From an uncultured Christensenella sp. (lineage in GTDB: Bacteria > Bacillota > Clostridia > Christensenellales > UBA1242), in contig CASFFJ010000079.1 in assembly GCA_949293915.1 (NCBI GenBank), forward strand, positions 1-5,661: DNA of 5,661 nt, read 5' to 3'. Both the position numbers and the translations under genes were made by a program. Under the pieces are notes generated by a model. The model had not been told where the DNA came from. It was given only the letters and a program-made list of their open reading frames with translations, and searched no databases. Below, one piece after another: positions 1-4,734 of the stretch. Position 1 is the first letter of the stretch; each line of letters starts with the position of its first letter.

Positions 1-1293
1 AAAGACTTTGAAAATAATAATGTTGTTGAAGATGTTGATGGCAACATTACCATCAATGGTATCAATTGGGCAGAGAGTTATGTAGGACAAGAAGGGGTAG
101 ATGCTACAACAACTGAATCGCTAACCTTTATCCCAGTGACATCAGAATATCTCAGTGATGATGGTTACAACACAAATAATGAAGGTTATATTTCAAAATC
201 AATAGATGATGGAGAAACAAAATATTACGAAAACTATGGTTATATTAAGTCTAAGATATATTATGCACCGAATGGTAACTTGACTGGAATTTACAATGGA
301 GCAGATTCAACGAGTATATCAAATAAAGTGGGCAAATACGTTTATTATAGTGATAGCTTAACTGAAAATGAAGCGAATTTGCTTGGTGTTAAATATCTAG
401 CGATAAGGCAACAAACCGGCGTAGATGAAGATGGTAACCCAACATATACATCGGTATATTATCAATATGATTCAATCGTAACTAATATGGAAGGTCAAAC
501 TTATACAGCGAATATTATAGATACTGATAATGATGGCATAATATATATCAATATGTATGGTACAACTGATAGCACATTATCTGATACAACTGATAATAGC
601 GAATACTATTTCTTAGAAGTAGGTCTACTGGATGAAACAGTTTCAGTTAACGGCGTAACACAATCTGCCACTTACTATTATTACGAAGGCGGTTATAAGA
701 CATTTAACATTGATGGAACAATAACAGCTTATGAAGAGGTTCCAGAGGGAACCAAAAACTATGAAGGCACTGAAGTAGACACTACATTAATTATTTATTA
801 CACTAATGGAGAGATGGTAGAAGTTACAGTGGATGATATGAAAGACAATTATGATACATATAAAAACTACAACATATTTAAAGGTGGTGAAGAAGATACA
901 AAAGTTAAAAATATGTATTATGTTAATGGGGGTAAACTATATTTCAAATTATTAGATGCGTTCTTATATGAAGGCAGTTTATGCTCGTTCTATGACAAAA
1001 CTTACGATGACGAATCACACAAAAAAAGTTACATTTACAACAAATATTGTGCTAACAGTGATACACAATTCTACACCCAATATAAATATGATAATAATGA
1101 GAAATTCGGCCACAGAATAGAGTGGGATGAAATAAATGGTTACTTTATATATGTAGAAGGACGATCAACACCTAATGCTGGTACAACTACATTTGTTGAA
1201 GGTTGTAGAGTAATACTAGGTGGTGGAGGTAACTTCTATGAGGATGAAAAAATAGTAGGAGGAGTAGGCATAGGCAGTATTACATGTATATAA
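1..1293 (+). CDS. Partial CDS: C-terminal 430 residues of an acidic, Tyr-rich, probably extracellular protein
   Basis: The frame is open from base 1 to a TAA at 1291-1293, so the gene begins upstream of the window. A GTG at 136 is in frame but has no ribosome binding site, and coding-like sequence continues before it, so I do not take it as the start. The visible part is rich in Tyr, Asp, Asn, Thr and Gly, poor in Cys (four, all in the last third), and has no membrane span, LPXTG motif or C-terminal anchor. Short aromatic beta-strand-like patches alternate with Gly/Asn turns (for example YYYYEGGY and IIYYTNGEM), as in surface proteins of beta-sheet build. D174-G179 (DTDNDG, bases 520-537) resembles a calcium-binding DxDxDG loop. 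The C-terminus is Gly-rich. I do not recognise the family. A secreted protein or lipoprotein is inferred from composition alone, because the signal peptide is not in view. Confidence 0.85.
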   Translation, partial: KDFENNNVVEDVDGNITINGINWAESYVGQEGVDATTTESLTFIPVTSEYLSDDGYNTNNEGYISKSIDDGETKYYENYGYIKSKIYYAPNGNLTGIYNGADSTSISNKVGKYVYYSDSLTENEANLLGVKYLAIRQQTGVDEDGNPTYTSVYYQYDSIVTNMEGQTYTANIIDTDNDGIIYINMYGTTDSTLSDTTDNSEYYFLEVGLLDETVSVNGVTQSATYYYYEGGYKTFNIDGTITAYEEVPEGTKNYEGTEVDTTLIIYYTNGEMVEVTVDDMKDNYDTYKNYNIFKGGEEDTKVKNMYYVNGGKLYFKLLDAFLYEGSLCSFYDKTYDDESHKKSYIYNKYCANSDTQFYTQYKYDNNEKFGHRIEWDEINGYFIYVEGRSTPNAGTTTFVEGCRVILGGGGNFYEDEKIVGGVGIGSITCI

Positions 1294-1326
1294 AAAAGAA
1301 ATCTGAATTTCAGATTTCTTTTTTTT
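1292..1326. terminator. Symmetrical intrinsic terminator between convergent genes
   Basis: A 15-bp perfect stem (1292-1306 with 1310-1324) has a 3-nt loop ATT. The left arm starts with six A and the right arm ends in a T run reaching 1326, so the hairpin has a U tract when read from either strand. It overlaps the last base of the upstream stop codon and lies 26 bp beyond the stop of the minus-strand lipoprotein gene. It can therefore end transcription of both convergent genes. The G+C core is short (AAATCTGA/TCAGATTT), but stem length and U tract are convincing. Confidence 0.88.
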
Positions 1327-1351
1327 GTTATATGAATACTATTTAATCATT

Positions 1352-2374
1352 TTATTTGTCTTCAGTCAAAGCCAATCCGGAAGAAGGAGCATATGTATTA
1401 CACGAATCAAAACACATAATTGTATCATAAGTTGTTTGATATTCTTCTAGGTTTACCAACATGCAATCAATAGGCCTTTTAACATTAAAAATATTATTAT
1501 TGTATGAAGAACTAGCGCCCCTATAAAACTTATAATGTAATGTCCTAAGTTTGCGGTCTGTATGTAACATTTTCTTTTCGCCTGTAGAACCTCTAACATT
1601 TGCTATAATCTCTCTATCATTGATAATTTGCACAATATCTATTTTTATAAGTGTATCAAATAATTCTTCATCATTCTTTTCTCTTACAGCGACCATAGCT
1701 TCATAGCCAGATACTGTAATATTGGTTTTAGATTCTAGTTTAGCTGTCTTTTGCGCATCTAATTCTTGGATAAACAGTCCTGCCTGTATATAATCATTTT
1801 TGTGCAACATATATAAGTCATCATATTCTTGCTCGGTAAGGTCATATTTAAGTATGTAACAAGTGTAATAAGGTGTGGATGCCTTGGTCTCAACGCGAGT
1901 GGTCAAATACAATGTACTGGTATCGCCATTTAGGATATAACCCATACTCTCACACTCTAATTCATCATTCTTGATAGCCTGTATATCGTGACCTTGACTC
2001 GCTAAGAATGTATATGGGATACAAGATTCTAAATTGCCAGTGTCAAACTTTGATTCAGCTCTTCTAGCCCTATATGCATCAACAATGCTATTGTAATAAC
2101 TGCTGTTTAGTACATCTTGTAATATTTTGCTATATTTGCTCTCTTGCGAATCATCTCCACCTGGGGTAACAACTGTTGTGTTACCATTATTGCCATTATT
2201 GTTTAAGATATTATTTGGATTATTTGGATCACAAGCAGTTAAGCCAACGGTAGACAAGCTGATTGTGCCAGCCAGTATCAGATTGAGCAAGCATCGTTTA
2301 ATCGTGCTTTTACTAACATTTTTATTAAGTTTTATTCTGTCATTTGTACGAGATAATAAGTTTTTAGTGTCCAT
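1352..2374 (-). CDS. Lipoprotein of unknown function with Asn/Gly-rich linker (340 aa)
   Basis: The product starts with a basic N-region of about 27 residues (nine Lys/Arg), a hydrophobic stretch at about 29-44, and the lipobox L45-T46-A47-C48. It should be exported, lipidated on C48 and anchored outside the membrane. Residues 49-75 form a low-complexity linker of Asn, Pro, Gly and Thr. The body from about 78 to 340 is mixed alpha/beta with six cysteines (118, 141, 172, 304, 321, 325). The closely spaced C321/C325 could form a disulfide or bind a ligand, which is speculation. I recognise no catalytic motif or family. The start is well supported: an AGGAG six bases upstream and a near-consensus promoter at 2417-2445. 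The N-region is longer than usual for a lipoprotein, but no internal Met offers a shorter form. The gene is monocistronic, convergent with the Tyr-rich surface protein gene, and shares its terminator. Confidence 0.9.
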   Translation of the reverse strand: MDTKNLLSRTNDRIKLNKNVSKSTIKRCLLNLILAGTISLSTVGLTACDPNNPNNILNNNGNNGNTTVVTPGGDDSQESKYSKILQDVLNSSYYNSIVDAYRARRAESKFDTGNLESCIPYTFLASQGHDIQAIKNDELECESMGYILNGDTSTLYLTTRVETKASTPYYTCYILKYDLTEQEYDDLYMLHKNDYIQAGLFIQELDAQKTAKLESKTNITVSGYEAMVAVREKNDEELFDTLIKIDIVQIINDREIIANVRGSTGEKKMLHTDRKLRTLHYKFYRGASSSYNNNIFNVKRPIDCMLVNLEEYQTTYDTIMCFDSCNTYAPSSGLALTEDK

Positions 2375-2380
2375 AAATAT

Positions 2381-2385
2381 CTCCT
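2381..2385 (-). promoter_or_regulatory. Ribosome binding site of the 340-aa lipoprotein gene
   Basis: On the minus strand this reads AGGAG, six bases before the ATG at 2374. It fixes the start of the lipoprotein despite its long basic N-region, and contrasts with the absence of any such site before the genes at 3422 and 4735. Confidence 0.85.
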
Positions 2386-2400
2386 ATTAAATTAAAAATA

Positions 2401-2417
2401 TTTTTTTGTCAAAAAAA
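2401..2417. promoter_or_regulatory. 17-bp palindrome over the lipoprotein transcription start
   Basis: TTTTTTTGTCAAAAAAA is a perfect odd palindrome with arms of eight bases. It lies at the predicted transcription start and touches the -10 element of the minus-strand promoter, a place where a repressor would block initiation. Because it is mostly homopolymer it could also be a by-product of base composition. An operator role is inference. Confidence 0.3.
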
Positions 2418-2445
2418 TGTTAGCACATTATTAACAATATGTCAA
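2417..2445 (-). promoter_or_regulatory. Sigma-A type promoter of the 340-aa lipoprotein gene
   Basis: On the minus strand a perfect -35 TTGACA (2445-2440) is followed by a 17-bp spacer and a -10 TAACAT (2422-2417). Transcription should start near 2410, giving a leader of about 36 nt that contains the AGGAG ribosome binding site. It is the closest match to consensus that I find in the window, so the gene is probably well expressed by the housekeeping sigma factor unless repressed. Confidence 0.85.
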
Positions 2446-2494
2446 TAGTTAAATCAAAAATTTTTTTCAATTAATTTTGTTTGATTATAAAAAA

Positions 2495-2510
2495 TGTCGA
2501 AATTTTGACA
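2495..2510. promoter_or_regulatory. Near-palindrome TGTC-N8-GACA upstream of the lipoprotein promoter
   Basis: The 16 bp TGTCGAAATTTTGACA is symmetrical except for one pair (G2499/T2506). It lies about 50 bp upstream of the -35 of the minus-strand lipoprotein gene, where an activator could bind. No regulator family is identified, and chance symmetry in AT-rich DNA is possible. Confidence 0.25.
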
Positions 2511-2584
2511 GCAATTATAAGTTATTGCTAATATATATTGATATATTTAAATTAAAACACTGAATGTAAATAATAGCAAAAATA

Positions 2585-2718
2585 TTAATAAACCCAAATA
2601 TCAGCAATATCAAATAATATTCATATAAACGCTAATAAGCCTAAATATATTAAATAATATTCATATAAACGCTAATAAACCTAAACATATTAAATAAATA
2701 CCTAATAAGCTTAAATAT
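2585..2718. repeat. Direct-repeat cluster: two 40-bp copies plus degenerate flanking copies
   Basis: Bases 2612-2651 and 2652-2691 are head-to-tail 40-bp units that differ at only two positions. A 17-bp core, CTAATAARCYTAAAYAT, occurs in both (2632-2648 and 2672-2688) and again at 2702-2718. A more diverged copy lies at 2585-2601 (TTAATAAACCCAAATAT). The core starts are 47, 40 and 30 bp apart, so only the central pair is a true tandem repeat. The array is nongenic, between a minus-strand and a plus-strand gene. Its function is unknown: recent slippage duplication, a protein-binding array and a decayed element are all possible. Confidence 0.8.
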
Positions 2719-2861
2719 AATTTATACCCAATATCAATAAAAATTTAATATTAGTTATATATTAGTCATATAAAACTAAATGCACGCGAAATCTCAATTT
2801 TGATAAATCAATCTGCAATCAAAGAACACTGAATATCTCATATATGTTTTATAATGCATTG

Positions 2862-2890
2862 TTCTACAAAATAAGTGTTTTTTCTACAAA
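2862..2890. promoter_or_regulatory. Paired TTCTACAAA boxes 20 bp apart
   Basis: TTCTACAAA occurs at 2862-2870 and 2882-2890, about two DNA turns apart and 70-95 bp before the gene at 2959. The extended second box, TTTCTACAAA, differs by one base from the TTTGTACAAA palindromes ahead of the gene at 3422. The two genes might share a regulator. This is an inference from similarity only. Confidence 0.35.
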
Positions 2891-2909
2891 TTATAAATAT
2901 TAAAATGTT

Positions 2910-2938
2910 TTGTTGTTAGGCTTGTGTTGTAGTATATT
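2910..2938 (+). promoter_or_regulatory. Possible weak promoter of the gene at 2959
   Basis: TTGTTG (2910-2915), a 17-bp spacer and TATATT (2933-2938) form a promoter with a good -10 and a poor -35. Transcription would start near 2945, just before the G-rich ribosome binding site. The poor -35 would fit a weak or activated promoter. Confidence 0.4.
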
Positions 2939-2947
2939 TGGAGTCGT

Positions 2948-2952
2948 GGGGG
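2948..2952 (+). promoter_or_regulatory. Unusual all-G ribosome binding site
   Basis: GGGGG ends six bases before the ATG at 2959. It can pair with the CCUCC anti-Shine-Dalgarno through one G-U wobble, whereas the lipoprotein genes use ordinary AGGAG or GAGGTG. It supports the ATG at 2959, and a TAA in frame at 2953-2955 excludes any longer start. Confidence 0.55.
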
Positions 2953-2958
2953 TAAATT

Positions 2959-3300
2959 ATGAGAAAAAAGATTAAAGGTAAATTATATTTTCTAGCACGT
3001 GATGCCAAAACCAGAATGAGAAATTACAACAAGGAAAAATCTATTTTTGAGCAAATGTCGTATGTGAAAGTGTACAACGCACACGAACAAGAATTATATA
3101 ATAAGGTTTGTAAGCTTTTGGATAGTGATACTATTGTAATTAATCCTATTAAAGAACTGATTGATAACAATTATTATAATTCGTTGTCACTAGAAGGCAA
3201 ACAAAAGTACATATTTGAATTGTCCGAAAAATATAAGGAAATGAAAGCGAGATATGAGCGCGAGCAAAACGCGGGACTGCTAAAAGTGTCCAACATATAG
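2959..3300 (+). CDS. Small basic, highly charged hypothetical protein (113 aa)
   Basis: I do not recognise this family. The product has no signal peptide or membrane span and should be cytoplasmic. The first 27 residues are strongly basic (ten Lys/Arg), which would suit contact with nucleic acid or another polyanion. Residues 28-70 carry a mixed segment with a single Cys (C51), and 75-103 look helical and coiled-coil-like, with alternating Lys and Glu. The ATG is fixed by an in-frame stop just upstream and a G-rich ribosome binding site. The gene ends in TAG. Reading past that stop, the frame stays open for 39 more codons to a TAA at 3418, so a longer ancestral C-terminus is conceivable. The gene at 3422 follows on the same strand after 121 bp but seems to have its own promoter. 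Predicted coding is likely from length and composition, while function is unknown. Confidence 0.72.
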   Translation: MRKKIKGKLYFLARDAKTRMRNYNKEKSIFEQMSYVKVYNAHEQELYNKVCKLLDSDTIVINPIKELIDNNYYNSLSLEGKQKYIFELSEKYKEMKARYEREQNAGLLKVSNI

Positions 3301-3362
3301 CGAGCGCGGAGAGTCGCTGTACGTTTGTTCAGCATAGTTGTACGTATGGCATTTTACGACAA
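3299..3362. other. G+C-rich patch with overlapping hairpins after the gene at 2959
   Basis: By hand count just over half of bases 3299-3350 are G or C, far above the surrounding DNA. Three inverted repeats overlap: AGCGA 3299-3303 with TCGCT 3314-3318; GCTG 3316-3319 with CAGC 3330-3333; and TTGT-A-CGTA 3338-3346 with TACGACAA 3355-3362 (eight pairs, one bulge). The first two cannot form together. TGTACGT occurs at 3318-3324 and 3339-3345, 21 bp apart. A T run follows at 3369-3373 but is too far for a good terminator. It may be a transcript end, a structured leader or an operator region. Confidence 0.5.
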
Positions 3363-3366
3363 TCAG

Positions 3367-3402
3367 TATTTTTGTACAAAAATATTTGACTTTTGTACAA
3401 AA
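3367..3402. promoter_or_regulatory. Tandem palindromic operator candidate, TTTGTACAAA twice, 21 bp apart
   Basis: An 18-bp perfect palindrome, TATTTTTGTACAAAAATA (3367-3384), and a 12-bp one, TTTTGTACAAAA (3391-3402), share the core TTTGTACAAA. Their centres lie at 3375.5 and 3396.5, 21 bp or two helical turns apart, so two dimers would sit on the same DNA face. The -35 element of the gene at 3422 (3386-3391) lies between them and the second palindrome covers the spacer. Bound protein would probably block RNA polymerase, so repression is expected. The regulator is unknown and not obviously encoded here; self-regulation by the 140-aa product is possible but unsupported. Confidence 0.6.
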
Positions 3403-3415
3403 TTATTTGTAATAT
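3386..3415 (+). promoter_or_regulatory. Promoter of the gene at 3422, predicted leaderless
   Basis: TTGACT (3386-3391), an 18-bp spacer and TAATAT (3410-3415) form a good sigma-A type promoter. Six bases separate the -10 from the ATG, so the predicted start of transcription coincides with the A of the ATG at 3422. Confidence 0.65.
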
Positions 3416-3421
3416 AAATAT

Positions 3422-3844
3422 ATGAAAATTGATAGCTTATGTGATAAACGGCGCTTGAATGAAATTACAGCTAAGTTTAGTACATTTTTAGAGTTGGATT
3501 ACTATAGTTATATTAGTGATAACATTGTTGACAGAGTAAAGGAGTTGGTTGTCATCAAATTGTGTAAAATACTAAATATTAAATGCGAATGTAATTACAA
3601 TAATACTTCATTTTATTTTTTCTCTACCATTGTAGGCGAGGCGCTGGCTGACATTTTAGATTGTAACCTTAGGATAGCGCCACCAGTATTGAAATGGCTA
3701 AAAATCAAAGGAAGAAATATTTATAACGAGATTAAGAAAATTTTAAATAGCGTTCCAATAACTAAGGCTATTGTTGATTGTTTTAATTTTTTGGATGACA
3801 TAAGCAATATGATGAGTGAATTAAAAATCGGCAAATATAATTAA
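3422..3844 (+). CDS. Hypothetical protein of unknown family (140 aa)
   Basis: I do not recognise this protein. It is a single domain without a signal peptide or clear membrane segment; the most hydrophobic part, about 63-80, is interrupted by acidic residues. It looks mainly helical and has six Cys (7, 48, 55, 57, 81, 120). K54-C55-E56-C57 is the only close Cys pair, too little to claim a metal site. There is no recognisable helix-turn-helix. The ATG lacks a Shine-Dalgarno and no better downstream start is visible (the next Met is residue 130). The promoter geometry predicts a leaderless mRNA. The paired palindromes around the -35 imply tight control, unusual for a housekeeping gene. A small self-regulating protein, toxin-like protein or phage remnant are all conceivable but unsupported. 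A terminator follows at 3915-3950. Confidence 0.72.
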   Translation: MKIDSLCDKRRLNEITAKFSTFLELDYYSYISDNIVDRVKELVVIKLCKILNIKCECNYNNTSFYFFSTIVGEALADILDCNLRIAPPVLKWLKIKGRNIYNEIKKILNSVPITKAIVDCFNFLDDISNMMSELKIGKYN

Positions 3845-3881
3845 TCAAAATGTTTAAAACGTGCAGATAAAAATTTTTACT

Positions 3882-3901
3882 AAAACACACTAGTTTTTTT
3901 T
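3882..3901 (+). terminator. Weak hairpin with T run after the gene at 3422
   Basis: AAAAC (3882-3886) can pair with GTTTT (3893-3897) around a 6-nt loop, followed by more T to 3901. With only five pairs, one of them G-C, it would be a poor terminator by itself. It precedes the stronger hairpin at 3915-3950. Confidence 0.25.
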
Positions 3902-3914
3902 AATATGTTTTTTA

Positions 3915-3950
3915 AAAAAAGATATACTCAAAATTGAATATATCTTTTTT
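3915..3950. terminator. Symmetrical intrinsic terminator between convergent genes
   Basis: AAAAAAGATATA (3915-3926) pairs perfectly with TATATCTTTTTT (3939-3950). The enclosed CTCAAAATTGAA can extend the stem by three more pairs (TCA/TGA) after one mismatch. A runs on the left and T runs on the right give a U tract on either strand. It lies 70 bp after the plus-strand gene ending at 3844 and nine bases beyond the stop of the minus-strand lipoprotein gene, so it probably serves both. The stem has few G-C pairs, so efficiency is uncertain. Confidence 0.75.
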
Positions 3951-3959
3951 AATTTCTTA

Positions 3960-4646
3960 CTAAATCTTTTTTGCTAATATTTCGCCACTATTTGCATCAA
4001 TTAGTATGCCAATAGTTTCGCCATTCGTAGACAATATACCTATGTAATAGTAATAACTTTTAATTTCGCTGTTTGAATAATCCTTTAAGATTTTACAAAC
4101 AACTTCGATTTTATTATTTTTATCTGAACAGATATTTTTGATTTCTTCGCTCAATTCTTTGTTGGCTATGTCAATCGCTGTGTTATTATCTACAGTAAAA
4201 TCTTTTGAAATATTATTCATATTTTGATTGAAATTGTATCCTGTAAATGTGATTTGAAGGTTGATGGTTGCATCTGCTGGAATAGCAGTCTCTACATCAA
4301 TTGAGTACGAATTTTCGCCCGCTGTTGCCTCCAAAAAGCCAGTCATACTATCCTCGCCAACTGTCAGTATGTATGTATATTCATCGTTTGCTAGCGGTGC
4401 GCTGTCATGCCGTGATAGTGTGATTATTCCAAATGGAACCATTTTGTTAACCACGCCATCAAAGCTATAATTTTCTTCACGCATACCTGTCGATAATGTC
4501 GCGCAATATAGTTCATCTTCTGCGACAAACAAACATTCGCGATTTTCGATTACATAATCGTTAATGTCAATTTTTGATTCTCCGCACGCTGTCAATGAAA
4601 CAAGTCCGCAGACTAGCAATATAAATGTGATGATTTTTTTCTTCAT
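3960..4646 (-). CDS. Lipoprotein with PepSY-like C-terminal domain (228 aa)
   Basis: The N-terminus is a compact lipoprotein signal: MKKK, a hydrophobic core at 5-17, and lipobox L18-T19-A20-C21, so the mature protein is lipid-anchored outside the membrane. Residues 22-150 are beta-rich without a motif I recognise; C38 and C48 could pair. Residues 157-228 resemble a PepSY domain, with an Ala-rich helix (AIDIANKEL, 157-165) followed by strands ending in the typical ILIDANSGEIL (214-224). PepSY domains occur in the propeptides of M4 metallopeptidases, where they act as inhibitors, and in many cell-envelope proteins of unknown role. Here there is no attached or neighbouring peptidase, so the role is unknown. 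The assignment rests on pattern only. GAGGTG upstream supports the start. The gene is divergent from the radical SAM gene with 88 bp between. I see no convincing promoter for it. Confidence 0.88.
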   Translation of the reverse strand: MKKKIITFILLVCGLVSLTACGESKIDINDYVIENRECLFVAEDELYCATLSTGMREENYSFDGVVNKMVPFGIITLSRHDSAPLANDEYTYILTVGEDSMTGFLEATAGENSYSIDVETAIPADATINLQITFTGYNFNQNMNNISKDFTVDNNTAIDIANKELSEEIKNICSDKNNKIEVVCKILKDYSNSEIKSYYYYIGILSTNGETIGILIDANSGEILAKKI

Positions 4647-4650
4647 ATTT

Positions 4651-4657
4651 CACCTCT
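4651..4657 (-). promoter_or_regulatory. Ribosome binding site of the PepSY-like lipoprotein gene
   Basis: On the minus strand AGAGGTG lies four bases before the ATG at 4646. The core GAGGTG is a strong match to the Bacillota Shine-Dalgarno and fixes the start codon. Confidence 0.85.
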
Positions 4658-4699
4658 ATCTTAATTTACTAACCTGTCCTATTGTTTAGAACTAAAAAA

Positions 4700-4728
4700 T
4701 TGACTTTTTATTAAAAAAATTCTAAAAT
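4700..4728 (+). promoter_or_regulatory. Promoter of the radical SAM gene, predicted leaderless
   Basis: TTGACT (4700-4705), a 17-bp spacer and TAAAAT (4723-4728) match the sigma-A pattern with one mismatch in each element. The ATG begins seven bases after the -10, exactly where transcription should start, and no Shine-Dalgarno is present. Confidence 0.75.
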
Positions 4729-4734
4729 CTTAAT

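Larger units (their letters stand above)
2391..2958. other. Long AT-rich intergenic region (568 bp)
   Basis: No frame here gives a plausible gene, and G+C is very low. From left to right it holds the leader and promoter of the minus-strand lipoprotein (to 2445), a near-palindrome at 2495-2510, a family of direct repeats at 2585-2718, a weak inverted repeat (TTAGTT at 2751-2756 with AACTAA at 2774-2779), paired TTCTACAAA boxes at 2862-2890, and a possible promoter just before the gene at 2959. I see no tRNA, riboswitch or insertion-sequence end. A replication origin or iteron role is not supported, because I find no DnaA-box cluster or replication gene. Confidence 0.7.

Noticed and set aside
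136..138. GTG as start codon of the first gene
   Set aside because: There is no Shine-Dalgarno, and the frame is open with protein-like composition back to base 1, so the real start is upstream of the window.
2344..2350. Another TTGTACG-like box inside the lipoprotein coding region
   Set aside because: It is single, unpaired and within the signal-peptide codons; lone GTAC sites also occur elsewhere by chance, so only the paired noncoding boxes are reported.
2127..2390. Plus-strand open frame of 87 codons with hydrophobic composition
   Set aside because: It is antisense to the signal peptide and linker of the well-supported lipoprotein gene and lacks a ribosome binding site; the hydrophobic look comes from the complementary strand.
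2487..2519. Second minus-strand promoter, TTGCTG with TATAAT
   Set aside because: The spacer is about 19 bp and the -35 is poor; the consensus promoter at 2417-2445 explains expression better.
2585..2718. Repeat cluster as a CRISPR array
   Set aside because: The repeats abut without unique spacers, the core spacing is irregular (47, 40, 30 bp), and no cas gene is present.
2391..2958. Replication origin or plasmid iteron region
   Set aside because: It has AT richness and direct repeats but no recognisable DnaA-box cluster and no replication or partition gene nearby.
2959..3844. Toxin-antitoxin pair formed by the two small genes
   Set aside because: They are 121 bp apart with an apparent separate promoter for the second, have no recognisable toxin or DNA-binding motif, and lack the usual overlap or tight spacing.
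4261..4470. Plus-strand open frame of 69 codons
   Set aside because: It lies wholly antisense within the PepSY-like lipoprotein gene and has no start signals of its own.
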